A stretch of 42,972 nt of DNA from Edaphobacter sp. (GTDB lineage Bacteria > Acidobacteriota > Terriglobia > Terriglobales > Acidobacteriaceae). The translations under genes were made by a program, and so were the position numbers. A model generated the notes under the pieces. That model searched no databases. It had not been told where the DNA came from and worked only from the letters and a program-made list of their open reading frames with translations. Shown here in pieces: positions 9,247-16,977 of this stretch (its first letter is position 1; each line of letters opens with the position of its first letter). The DNA is taken from positions 1-42,972 of the forward strand of contig JAOAPB010000087.1 of NCBI GenBank assembly GCA_025462645.1, in the 5' to 3' direction.

Positions 9247-9256
9247 CAAAAATATC

Positions 9257-9301
9257 TTTATCTGACATTTGTTTATCTATATGACAATTTTACAAGATAA
9301 A
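9257..9301. promoter_or_regulatory. TTTATCT direct/inverted repeat cluster in divergent promoter region
   Basis: Two direct copies of TTTATCT (9257-9263 and 9272-9278), each followed shortly by GACA, plus an inverted AGATAAA (9295-9301), lie in an AT-rich stretch just upstream of the candidate receptor promoter. The arrangement suits a regulator binding site for the receptor and catabolic genes, but no cognate regulator gene is in the window, and AT-rich DNA can form such repeats by chance. Confidence 0.25.
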
Positions 9302-9341
9302 AGGTATTCAGGTGGCTTAGTCACCTTTGGGATGGAGAGGC

Positions 9342-9369
9342 TTGATGGGAGAGGAAGTGAATATATAAG
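9342..9369 (+). promoter_or_regulatory. candidate promoter for the TPR protein
   Basis: TTGATG (9342-9347), 16 bases, then TATAAG (9364-9369, 5 of 6 matches to the consensus -10). The start codon of the TPR gene lies about 125 bases downstream. A short hairpin (AGGTG/CACCT, 9310-9326) lies just upstream. This is a visual match only. Confidence 0.35.
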
Positions 9370-9498
9370 CGGATAGAAATTCTGCTAAATTAGTCTCCGG
9401 CAAGAAAGGCTGCCTTAGCGAATACTGAGAATTGATCCTTCATCAGAGCTAGACGGCCTTATGTATCCCTTGCATCCTAAATTCCTCGGATTTACAAC

Positions 9499-10809
9499 AT
9501 GTCTTTGTTTAATGTGATTACGGTCCAGATCAACTCAAAGAGCGGGGTCCGGGTAAGAAGTTGGGTGTCAATCTTAGTCATGGGCAGTCACTTTTTTATC
9601 CCTTCACACAGTCTTGCTCAACAACGGCAAAATGAGTCGCATGCTACTTCTACGTCCGTACTGCTCGACAAGGCAAAAAAGCTTGTCATATCGGGGAACC
9701 CGGAGGGTGCCTTATCAGTCCTGCAGCAAGCCAAATTGGGTTCGGCCTACGACAGCGATATTCATGCAATGAAGGGTATTTGTCAGACCATGCTCGCAAA
9801 GCCACTTGCGTCTGCGGCGGAATTCGATCAGGCTATAGCACTGCGCCCGAACTACGCTCCGAACTACTTCTCCGCAGGTCTAGCCCTTGCGACTTTTAGT
9901 AACTTAGAACAGGCTCTTGATCGGCTTTCTACAGCGCTTAAACTTGATCCAAACTTGCCTGGAGTTCGCTTTAACTACGCCCTCGTACTTGCAAGAGCTG
10001 GCCATTACGCTGAGTCAGAGAAGCAAGTAGATACGGAATTAGTGAATCAGGGCACGAGATCAAAGAACTCTCTTGAACTTCTACACTTGAAAGCCCGTGA
10101 TGTTTACTATCAAAAAAAGTGGCAAGGCACTCTCAACGCATACGGCAGGGTATTGGAACTTACACCCGATTCCGCCGAAGCATACGCCGCCATGGGAGAG
10201 GCACTATATTCTCTCAACCGTCCGCAGGAGAGTCTGGCTGCGCTGCAAAAATCGGTGACGCTGGATCCCGAAAACGGTTCCGCGCATGCGCTTATTGGAA
10301 AGCTTTATCAAGGTGCAAACCAGCAAGATCAGGCAATTGGAGAGTTTGAGATCGCACACCGGTTAGCGCCGAATGATCGTGAGATCGTATATCGCTTGTA
10401 CAGGCTATACAACAAAAGCGGAAATACAGCCGGTGCCGCACGTCTCCACCACGAACTAGAAACCTCGTTCACGGACAGCAACACTCAATCGGACAATGAG
10501 AGAAAAGCTGTCATCTTGAACAACACAGGCATTGAGCTCGAGAACAAAGGCGATGTCCTCAACGCTTTGGATCACTACGACCAGGCGGCGAAGGCTGATG
10601 TGACGAACTTGATTTTCCAGCGTAATGCAGCTTTGCTTCTGTGCAAAATGGGGAGAGTTCAAGAGGCCATTCAACGTCTGCGGGACATACTCTCGGTTGA
10701 TGAAGATGATGCTGGAGCATTGCAGATTTTGGCTGTTGCACGTGAGCTCGCAGCCGGCGATCTTACGAAGAAGGGGACTTTGCCTAAGGCTCAACCAACT
10801 GGCTTTTAG
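9499..10809 (+). CDS. exported tetratricopeptide-repeat protein
   Basis: 436 aa. An N-terminal signal peptide ends near residue 40 (...FFIPSHSLA, then QQRQNES), so the protein is periplasmic or secreted. From about residue 52 it is a chain of TPR units (for example ALASAAEFDQAIALRPNYAP, ALDRLSTALKLDPNLPG, TLNAYGRVLELTPDSAEAY, SLAALQKSVTLDPENGSAH, AIGEFEIAHRLAPND), with further repeats near the C-terminus. TPRs are protein-protein scaffolds; no catalytic domain is seen. It is divergent from the TonB receptor. Secreted TPR proteins often accompany Oar-like receptors in acidobacteria, so a role in the same uptake system is possible but inferred. No strong ribosome binding site precedes the ATG; a GTG near codon 23 is an alternative start. 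Confidence 0.82.
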   Translation: MSLFNVITVQINSKSGVRVRSWVSILVMGSHFFIPSHSLAQQRQNESHATSTSVLLDKAKKLVISGNPEGALSVLQQAKLGSAYDSDIHAMKGICQTMLAKPLASAAEFDQAIALRPNYAPNYFSAGLALATFSNLEQALDRLSTALKLDPNLPGVRFNYALVLARAGHYAESEKQVDTELVNQGTRSKNSLELLHLKARDVYYQKKWQGTLNAYGRVLELTPDSAEAYAAMGEALYSLNRPQESLAALQKSVTLDPENGSAHALIGKLYQGANQQDQAIGEFEIAHRLAPNDREIVYRLYRLYNKSGNTAGAARLHHELETSFTDSNTQSDNERKAVILNNTGIELENKGDVLNALDHYDQAAKADVTNLIFQRNAALLLCKMGRVQEAIQRLRDILSVDEDDAGALQILAVARELAAGDLTKKGTLPKAQPTGF

Positions 10810-10878
10810 GTGGCTCCATCTGGTTTATCGGGTACATACTGCTTTCCTTTCGGGAGTGGGTTCGTGCACACTTAGAGG

Positions 10879-11850
10879 ATGATCCGTGTTGGTGTCGACG
10901 AGAGTCTTTCCGATGAGTTGCTTCGTGATTTCCCTCGAGAGGCGGAGATCGTGCGTATTCCTCGCGTTCCGCAGGGTACTGTAGAGGTTGATTTCTGGAT
11001 TCTTCCTTTTCAGCGAAAGGATGCGGCCGAGTTGTTCGGGCATCTTCGAGGGGTGCGGGTGGTGCAGTCGATGATGGCTGGTGTCGACTGGATTACGCCA
11101 TGGCTGCCTAAAGATGTGGTGCTCTGCGATGGGCGCGGAATCCATGATATCTCCGCATCTGAGTGGGTTCTGACCGCGATTTTGGCTTCCTTGAAACGAT
11201 TTCCTGTATATCGAGATGCGCAGATGCAGCAGGTGTGGAGGGGGCAGGCGGCGGTCTCGGATGGCTTTTTGAGTGAGGGTGGGGCGCAGGTTGGGCAGTA
11301 TCGGGTTCTGGGTGAGGATCTCTCCGACAAGACGGTTCTGATCGTAGGCTATGGTTCGATTGGAGCGGCGATCGAGGCTCGTTTGAACCCTTTTGACGTG
11401 AAGGTGCTGCGGGTGGCCCGGAGTGCGAAGGACAACCCTGAGGTCGCTTCGGTCAGTGAGTTGCGTCGGCTGATTCCGGAGGCGGATGTGATCGTAACCA
11501 TCGTGCCTTTGACGGAGGAGACGCGGGGTTTAATCGGCGCTGCGGAGATGAGTTTAATGAAGCGGGGAGCGTTGCTGGTGAATGCGGCCAGGGGGCCTGT
11601 GGTCGTCACCGAGGCCCTTGTCGAGGCGTTGAACGAACATCGCATTCGGGCTGCACTCGATGTAACCGATCCTGAACCGCTGCCGGACGAACACCCCCTT
11701 TGGCTGGCTCCGAACTGCCTGATTACTCCTCACGTAGGCGGGTCGACCCCGGAGTTCATCCACCGGGCATTCCGGTTTGGAGCGGCGCAGGTGCGGCGGT
11801 ATCTTGCGGGGAAGCCGCTTGAGAACATGGTCACGGATGCCGGCTACTAG
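10879..11850 (+). CDS. D-2-hydroxyacid dehydrogenase (NAD-binding, phosphoglycerate-dehydrogenase-like)
   Basis: 323 aa. The coenzyme motif GYGSIG is at residues 157-162, and the family catalytic set is visible: Arg238 in NAARGPVVV, Glu266 in DPEPLPDEHPL and His285 in ITPHVGG. The enzyme should interconvert a 2-keto acid and a D-2-hydroxy acid with NAD(H). The N-terminal substrate domain (SMMAGVDWI, RGIHDISASEWVL) is of the broad D-isomer-specific dehydrogenase type rather than SerA, and there is no ACT domain. AGAGG abuts the ATG, which is too close for a normal ribosome binding site. It lies 69 bp behind the TPR gene but is richer in G+C than the genes to its left. Confidence 0.9.
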   Translation: MIRVGVDESLSDELLRDFPREAEIVRIPRVPQGTVEVDFWILPFQRKDAAELFGHLRGVRVVQSMMAGVDWITPWLPKDVVLCDGRGIHDISASEWVLTAILASLKRFPVYRDAQMQQVWRGQAAVSDGFLSEGGAQVGQYRVLGEDLSDKTVLIVGYGSIGAAIEARLNPFDVKVLRVARSAKDNPEVASVSELRRLIPEADVIVTIVPLTEETRGLIGAAEMSLMKRGALLVNAARGPVVVTEALVEALNEHRIRAALDVTDPEPLPDEHPLWLAPNCLITPHVGGSTPEFIHRAFRFGAAQVRRYLAGKPLENMVTDAGY

Positions 11851-11884
11851 AGCCTGTTATTAACTACGATCAGTGCTTCCCTTG

Positions 11885-12101
11885 GGACCCCCTCCCCCGG
11901 GGGGGTCCTTTGACTGCAAGTCGTCTGAATTCAGCGAGTTAAACGAATCTATCGCTGCAAATTCGTCATTCTAAATGGGTTATGGCTAAAGTCGTCTTTC
12001 TAAAAGGTTTATTGCTTTAAAGAGAGAAGCCCCGGTGGTTGGCCGGGGCTTTTCTGACTCTGTATTTAAGTATAGCCGATTGAGTAAAACTAGTATGCCA
12101 C
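11885..12101. repeat. intergenic composite element, copy A
   Basis: This is one of two diverged copies of a roughly 220-bp non-coding element filling most of the 11851-12723 gap. Copy A holds, in order: a GC-rich hairpin (GGACCCCC/GGGGGTCC, 11885-11908), GCAAGTC (11916), a GGG.TATG...TTTCTAAAAGG block (11977-12007), GAAGCCCCGGT (12026) opening a terminator hairpin, and TATGCCAC (12094). The same landmarks occur in copy B with nearly identical spacing (see the entry at 12372). No reading frame is convincing. Confidence 0.6.
12028..12053 (+). terminator. rho-independent-type terminator
   Basis: Perfect 8-bp stem AGCCCCGG (12028-12035) / CCGGGGCT (12043-12050) with a 7-base loop, then TTTCT. 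It is about 180 bp past the hydroxyacid dehydrogenase stop and could end that transcript, or belong to the repeat element itself. Confidence 0.6.
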
Positions 12102-12318
12102 TTTGCGGAAGATCATTTTCGGAGGCTAAAGTCTTGTTTTTGTTTGATTTGCGTGCGGAAATGGGTGTTAGTTACTGCTCCAGGGGCTTGACAGGAAAAA
12201 AAGGGAGCGAGGCTCAGGGGCATAGGACAACAACCGCGTCAACAGCAAAAGGCCACAAGGTTGAGGCGCAGGCCAGTTCGCAAAGTTCATAACACTCCAA
12301 GATAGATATCCGGCTACT

Positions 12319-12357
12319 ATATATCTATATAGATATATAGATATATCTATATAGATA
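12319..12357. repeat. AT-rich palindromic tandem (ATATCTATATAGATAT type)
   Basis: About 40 bases built only from TATCTATATAGATA palindromic units, able to fold as a long hairpin or cruciform on either strand. It lies between the two composite-element copies; nothing else is seen in that spacer. Confidence 0.6.
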
Positions 12358-12371
12358 AGCGACTTTTAGAT

Positions 12372-12600
12372 TCCCTCCCCGTGAGGGGGTGCCCCCATAG
12401 GGGTATTTTCTACGCAAGTCTAATCATTGCAATAATATCGACCGTATCGTTTTTACGGGCTAAATTATTCCATACAAAAAGGGCATGTTTAAAATATTTG
12501 TTTCTAAAAAGGATTATGTCTCAAGGAAGCCCCGGTTTCGGCCGAGGCCTTCCTTTGATTTATATCTAGTGTAAGGAATTGAAAGAAACTCCTATGCCAC
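12372..12600. repeat. intergenic composite element, copy B
   Basis: Second copy of the element at 11885. Landmarks: a GC hairpin pair (12372-12405), GCAAGTC (12414), a GGGCATG...TTTCTAAAAAGG block (12481-12512), GAAGCCCCGGT (12526), TATGCCAC (12593). Distances between the last four landmarks are 67, 45 and 67 bases, against 61, 49 and 68 in copy A, so the two are homologous and not just similar terminators. The stretch has no credible gene. Confidence 0.6.
12522..12555 (+). terminator. terminator-like hairpin inside element copy B
   Basis: AAGGAAGCC...CGG pairs imperfectly with CCGAGGCCTTCCTT, followed by TGATTT. It corresponds by position to the perfect hairpin at 12028 in copy A. Confidence 0.4.
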
Positions 12601-12723
12601 CTATATTTTCTTTATTTTCATATAGTTATTAGGATGGCTTGACAAGCTTTCTGGAAGAGCGTCCCCGAAAGAAGCCTCTTCTAAGCTAAATACGACTCGA
12701 TAGAAGGGCTTCCGGCGATGGGG

Positions 12724-13050
12724 CTAGACATCATCCTCTTCGTCTTCGTCATCATCTTCACTGTCGTAGTCGATGTACCCAGCCTCCTCCTCATCTTCTT
12801 CATCGTCCTCATCTTCATCGTCGTCTTCGTCATCATCCTCTTCATCATCGTCTTCATCGAGGTCGTCATCGTCATCCTCATCCTCATCCTCATCCTCCTC
12901 AACCTCAGCCTCTTCTTCGCCGTCGTCGTATTTGGTTGCGGCGTTAAGGGTTTCGCTGAGGCTAATGACAGAGTCGTAGAAGAGAGCCATGGGGTCAGGG
13001 CCCAGGGGTAGTAGGAAGTTGAAGTCGATGTTCTGGGTCTCGATAGCCAT
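12724..13050 (-). CDS. small, extremely acidic low-complexity protein
   Basis: 108 aa from the ATG at 13050, which has AGGAG about 9 bases upstream; the open frame extends 40 codons further up, but without a better start. Residues 1-40 (MAIETQNIDFNFLLPLGPDP...) look like a short ordered segment. Residues 42-89 are almost only Asp and Glu (44 of 48), and the tail ends in GYIDYDSEDDDEDEEDDV. Comparable Asp/Glu tails occur in DNA-mimic, histone-binding-like and metal-buffering proteins, but no family is recognised here and no function is claimed. It is monocistronic, and the decayed GGDEF fragment lies upstream. A repeat-expansion origin (GAT/GAG codons) is likely for the tail. Confidence 0.6.
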   Translation of the reverse strand: MAIETQNIDFNFLLPLGPDPMALFYDSVISLSETLNAATKYDDGEEEAEVEEDEDEDEDDDDDLDEDDDEEDDDEDDDEDEDDEEDEEEAGYIDYDSEDDDEDEEDDV

Positions 13051-13220
13051 ACAGGTGTCTCCTGGTGAATTGTGTACTGGGGTAGGATGCAACAGATAGA
13101 AAAAGGTGAGTGTGAAAATCTGATTTTTGCACGGTTTGGGTGTTTTGTGGTGTGAAGAACAAGCAACCACAGGGCAACTACAGATTTCTACTGTACGACA
13201 AGAGAAGCTTCGACAACCAC

Positions 13221-13453
13221 TTAGACGAAGACGGTTTCTTTTGGGTGGCAGTGGGGGACCTGGCGCTTCTGCTGGTACATGCGCTGGTCCGCGAGACGGC
13301 GGAGACTTCGTCGGGGTAGGCGGCTACACCTACGCTGCCAGGTGACGGCGGGGTGTTGCCTGCGACGATAAAGGGGTTTTTGAGGACGTGGGTGACGTAT
13401 TCAAGGCTCTCGTCCGCGACGGCAGATCGCCGGAAAGTTGGTTGGAGCCACAA
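13221..13453 (-). pseudogene. decayed GGDEF (diguanylate cyclase) C-terminal fragment
   Basis: In one frame the text ADESLEYVTHVLKNPFIVAG then SVGVAAYPDEVSAVS resembles the end of a GGDEF domain (compare the family pattern ...L..PF.V.G......S.GIA.YP.D). After SAVS the frame shifts by one and continues ADQRMYQQKRQVP, the usual 'ADQAMY.AK' ending, to a TAA at 13221. The true GGDEF motif and the N-terminal half are missing, so this cannot make cyclic di-GMP. The fragment lies between the GIY-YIG gene and the acidic protein; the rest of the 13051-13512 gap shows nothing I recognise. Confidence 0.6.
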
Positions 13454-13512
13454 TAGCCATTTGACTTAGTTCTGGTCGGCGATGGCTTGTGTGGGGCCCA
13501 GAAAACGCTGGC

Positions 13513-13791
13513 CTAATTGTTCGCCCAGATCACGGAAGACTGGTTGGTTTGTTGGATGAGCGCTAGTTTCTTTGCGCGGGTCCAGCCCTTTATCTGCTTT
13601 TCGCGAGAGATGGCGGAGCGGATGTCGGTGAACTCTTCAAGCAGCAGGAGCCGGGTGCAGCGATATTTGGTGGCGAAGCCGGATTTTATGCCCGATTTGT
13701 GCTGGTGGAAGCGAACGTCGAAGTTACTGGTTACTCCGGTGTAGAGGGTTCCGGTGATGCTGCCGAGGATGTAGACGTAGCCTTGAGGCAT
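13513..13791 (-). CDS. GIY-YIG nuclease family protein
   Basis: 92 aa, the usual size of stand-alone single-domain GIY-YIG proteins (UPF0213-like). GYVYILGSITGTLYTGVTSNFDVRFHQH has the GIY (here YVYIL) and YIG (here YTGVT) strands, then the conserved Arg (R27 region) and the Glu-containing SREKQIKGWTRAKKLALI near residues 62-78. These small proteins are widespread in bacteria; DNA or RNA cleavage is presumed, but most are uncharacterised. AAAGGG lies about 8 bases before the ATG. It is flanked by the GGDEF remnant and by a simple-repeat array, an unstable-looking neighbourhood. Confidence 0.9.
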   Translation of the reverse strand: MPQGYVYILGSITGTLYTGVTSNFDVRFHQHKSGIKSGFATKYRCTRLLLLEEFTDIRSAISREKQIKGWTRAKKLALIQQTNQSSVIWANN

Positions 13792-13850
13792 TTGTTTTCC
13801 CTTTGGCGTGAGTTAAGAACAGACAACAGCAAGGATGGTTGGAGTCGATT

Positions 13851-13926
13851 GGTGAAAAGGGTCGGGCGGTTGTGGTGAGTGAATATCTTCGGGATCCTTC
13901 GCTACGCTCAGGATGACAGCAAGAAC
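13851..13926. repeat. dispersed repeat unit, copy 1
   Basis: The segment contains CGGGCGGTTGTGGTG...CTTCGGGATCC, then CTTCGCTACGCTCAGGATGA, and ends in CAGCAAGAAC. It matches two copies at 18971 and 19108, and its core resembles a fourth at 25601. Directly after it starts the CAACGG array. Confidence 0.75.
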
Positions 13927-13928
13927 TT

Positions 13929-14189
13929 ACAACGGCAACAACAATTGCAACGGCAACGGCAACGGCAACGGCAACAACAACAACAACAACAACAACAATT
14001 GCAACGGCAACGGCAACAGCAACGGCAACGGCAACGACAACAACAATTGCAACGGCAACAGCAACGGCAACGGCAACGGCAACAACAATTGCAACGGCAA
14101 CAGCAACAGCAACGACAACGACAAGAACAACTACAACGACGACGGCAAGAACAACGGCAACGGCAAGAACAACAGCAGCGGCAACGGCG
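13929..14189. repeat. CAACGG/CAACAA/CAACAG simple-repeat array
   Basis: About 260 bases of hexamer-type repeats built from CAA, CGG, CAG and AAC triplets, ending 9 bases before the last codon of the symporter gene on the minus strand. Open frames through it are pure low-complexity (Asn-Gly, Gln-Arg or Leu-Pro) and are not taken as genes. Confidence 0.9.
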
Positions 14190-14198
14190 GTGCGGGTA

Positions 14199-15647
14199 TT
14201 AGAGTTCGGCGAAGGGTTCTAATTGCTGAGGAGTTGGGGGTTTGGTGAAGAGGCTGACCGTGACGAGGCAGAGGAGAGAGGCCAGGAGGGCTGGGAAGAT
14301 GGCGTCGCGGTCGCTGACGACGGCGGGAAGGTTGTGGTGAATGAAAGGCATGTCCCAGAAGATGGTGACGACCGTGCCGACGGCGATGCTGGTGACTGCC
14401 GCCGCCGCAGTGGCCCGGCGCCAGAAGAAGGTCGCTAGTATGACCGGAGTGAGAGCGGCCGAGTAGATGGTGTAGGCGTAGAGGGACTTTTTGAGAACCG
14501 ACTCGATGTGCGTGGACTGGTAGAGCGCCCATAGTCCGAGAAGGACGACCATGAGACGGCTGATGGCGAGGATCTTTTTGTTGGTGGCCTGGGGAGAGAT
14601 GTAACGGAGATAGATGTCGTTGACGAGGTTGGTGGCGGGAGAGAAGAGCCAGTTATTGGCAGTGGAGATGATCTTGGCGAAGATGGCTCCCATGAGGAGC
14701 GCGCCAAGAAGCCGCAGCGGTGCGGAGCCGGTGAAGCCGTGGAGGCCGGTGTAAGCGAGGATCTCGCGTGGGCGGTCGTGGACCTCTCCGGCGGGAAAGA
14801 GGACGGAGCCAGTGACGGCGATGGCGACGATGACAGTCTCGAGGATGACGGTGCCGATGATCCAGCCGACGACGGCTCGGGTGGCGTCCTTCTCTGACTT
14901 GGCGGAGAAGAACTTCTGGTACATGGACTGGTTGCCGAGGAGGAGGAGGCAGGTGGGGAGGAAGAGCTCGAGGGCCTGGATAAGGGAGAGGTCGCCAAGA
15001 ACTTGGAAGTGGGTGGCGGGCAGGGTGGCACGGATAGTGGGCCAGCCGCCAGCGTGATGGACGAGGATGGGAAGGGCGATGAGCATGGTGAAGGTGGCGA
15101 GGAGGCCGATGGCTACGTCCATATAAGCCACTGAGGCCATGCCGGCGATGGCGGTGAAGACGATGACGAAGGCGGCGATGATGTATTTGCCGAAGTCGGC
15201 GGTGATGACGTCGGGGAAGATGAGGTGGAGGATGTCTCCGCCACCGACGAACTGGTAGCTGGTGATGGCGGTGTAGGTGAAGAGGATGGCGATGACGCCG
15301 AGGACGCGGGCGGTCTGGTTGTAACGGGCTTCGAGGAGGTCGGGGATGGTGTACTGGGCGAATTTGCGGGCGCGGGGAGCGATGAAGTAGATGAGGAGAA
15401 GGCCGGCCCATCCGCCGCCGCCCTGCCAGAGGGCCGCGAAGCCGTGTTTGTAGGCGTTTTCCGCTCCTCCGAGTAGGGAGCCGGAGCCGATCCAGGAAGA
15501 GAGCAGGGTGAAGACCAGGACAAAGGCGGGAAGGGAGCGGCCGGCGACGAGGTAGTCAGCCTTCGTTTTTACCTTACCGATGCGGGTAAGGGAGACGGTG
15601 AGGAGCGTGAGGACGATGATGGCCAAGACGGCGGCGTAAAGATTCAT
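14199..15647 (-). CDS. sodium:solute symporter family (SSS) transporter
   Basis: 482 aa membrane protein with about 13 hydrophobic segments. The N-terminal pattern TKADYLVAGRSLPAFVLVFTLLSSWIGSGSLLGGAENAY and TIPDLLEARYN (residues about 27-120) is characteristic of the SSS family, which couples Na+ entry to uptake of sugars, amino acids, carboxylates, nucleosides or similar solutes. The substrate cannot be told from sequence alone. The codons end strongly in C/G. The ATG at 15647 has no clear ribosome binding site. The YihY-like gene ends 136 bp upstream on the same strand; that gap holds no gene. Confidence 0.9.
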   Translation of the reverse strand: MNLYAAVLAIIVLTLLTVSLTRIGKVKTKADYLVAGRSLPAFVLVFTLLSSWIGSGSLLGGAENAYKHGFAALWQGGGGWAGLLLIYFIAPRARKFAQYTIPDLLEARYNQTARVLGVIAILFTYTAITSYQFVGGGDILHLIFPDVITADFGKYIIAAFVIVFTAIAGMASVAYMDVAIGLLATFTMLIALPILVHHAGGWPTIRATLPATHFQVLGDLSLIQALELFLPTCLLLLGNQSMYQKFFSAKSEKDATRAVVGWIIGTVILETVIVAIAVTGSVLFPAGEVHDRPREILAYTGLHGFTGSAPLRLLGALLMGAIFAKIISTANNWLFSPATNLVNDIYLRYISPQATNKKILAISRLMVVLLGLWALYQSTHIESVLKKSLYAYTIYSAALTPVILATFFWRRATAAAAVTSIAVGTVVTIFWDMPFIHHNLPAVVSDRDAIFPALLASLLCLVTVSLFTKPPTPQQLEPFAEL

Positions 15648-15783
15648 GTTTGTGGAGCGATTTTATCCTGTGAGTGGAATCGTTGTTTTTACAGGGGTTT
15701 TGGGGAGAAATAGGTGTTTATTTGTGGTGTTTTTGTGGTGAAAAGGCTGGATAGGATGGTTAGCGGAATGACGCTGGAGACGC

Positions 15784-16957
15784 TCAGGAGGTTAACGGGG
15801 GTGGGTTGGTGGCCGGTACGGAGGAGGAGGGAGCGCGTGGCGGCAGGTCTGGTGAAGGAGGCGGGGCGTTGGGTCCTGCGATGCGCTTTTCGACGGCGGC
15901 GGCTTCGATCTCACTGTTGATCTCGGCACCGAGCAGGAGCATGAGGCCGGTGATGTAGAACCAGGTGAGAAGGATGATGACCGCTCCGAGAGAGCCGTAG
16001 GTGACGGAGTAGGTGTTGAAGAAGTGGAGATAGACGCGTAGAGCGAGGGAGGCCAGGAGCCATCCCAGGATGCCGATGGCTCCGCCGGGGGTAAACCAGC
16101 GCCAGCAGCTGGTTTTGACGTCGGGAGCCCAGTAATAGATGACGGCGAAGGAGAGGGCAAGGAGGACGGTAGCAAGAAGCCAGCCGATGAGGCGGGAGAG
16201 AATGGCGGCGGATGCGGCGAAGAGGGGGTCGGCAATGAGCCGGTGGGCCAGAGCGGCGAAGAAGTCTCCAGCGAGCAGGCAGGCAAGGACGAGGGTGACG
16301 ATGGCGGAGAGAAGGATGGTGACGCCGATGGCGGAGAGGCGTGCCCGGAAGTAGGAGCGGGATTCGCGGACCTTATAGACGGTATTGAGAGCCTCCTGAA
16401 TGGCGGAGATTCCGACAGAGGCGGACCATATGGCGGCAATGAGGCCGAAGGTGAGCTTGCCTGAGGTGGCAGCAGCGGTGGTCTCGTTGAAGGTGTCGAG
16501 AACAGTGCCGAGGGCGTCGGTGGGAAGGACGAGGGCGAGATAATGGAGGAGCTTGACGTAGATGGTGGCGGCGGAGCGAGCGGCAAAGCCAAGGAGAGAG
16601 CTGGCACAGAAGAGGGTTGGGAAGAGGGCAAAGAGAAAGTAAAAACCCAGCTCCGCGGCACGGCCGAGAAGGTTATCGGCGAGGAAGGACTTCCAGGTTC
16701 GCTTGGCGACGACGCGCAGGGGGATGCCCTGAAGATTCCAAAGGGAGTGGAGCGGAGAGCGGGAGACATAGTCCCAGATGCGCTGCTGCCTCGGGTCAGG
16801 AGGTCTGTCGAGGGTGGGGTCGGTGCGGATGGTGTGGTCCTTAGCTTCGCGATGGCAAGCTCTGCTCTATCTGCTCTAATAGATGCCGGGCGTTTGTGGC
16901 CTGGTGGCCGGGGCTGAACCGATTTACCTGCGTGGAACGCCCGGCGGCAGAGGGCAT
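15784..16957 (-). pseudogene. yihY: YihY/BrkB (UPF0761) family membrane protein, apparently frameshifted near the N-terminus
   Basis: From 16866 down to the TGA at 15784 an uninterrupted frame encodes a classic YihY/BrkB protein: RIWDYVSRSPLHSLWNLQGI, then ELGFYFLFALFPTLFCASSL, IAAIWSASVGISAIQEALNT, and a late TYGSLGAVIILLTWFYITGL, with about six membrane segments. That frame has no ATG, GTG or TTG near its beginning. A start does exist in the next frame: the ATG at 16957 reads MPSAAGRSTQVNRFSPGHQA...LLEQIEQSLPSR, and around 16846-16852 (TCGCGAAG) the sense passes to EAKDHTIRTDPTLDRP. One CG dinucleotide lost, or one base gained, would explain it. It may be a real mutation or a sequence error. 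If intact it would be about 391 aa. Function in the family is unclear; a transport role is proposed. Confidence 0.75.
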
Positions 16958-16977
16958 CTACTTATCTGGTGCGATGA

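Noticed and set aside
12035..12292. 85-residue + strand frame between the two element copies
   Set aside because: It begins inside a terminator hairpin, lacks a ribosome binding site and overlaps the element landmarks.
13879..14248. Gln-Arg and Asn-Gly low-complexity frames through the CAACGG array
   Set aside because: They only translate the simple repeat and have no ribosome binding site or ordered sequence.
15792..16769. 325-residue minus-strand frame rich in Ser and Pro
   Set aside because: It is the +1 shadow of the YihY-like frame, which reads as a normal membrane protein to the same end.
16881..16960. Inverted arms AGATGCC/GGCATCT and CCGGGCGTT/AACGCCCGG between YihY and the metallo-hydrolase
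   Set aside because: The arms fall inside the likely N-terminal coding region of the YihY gene, so a regulatory reading is not secure.
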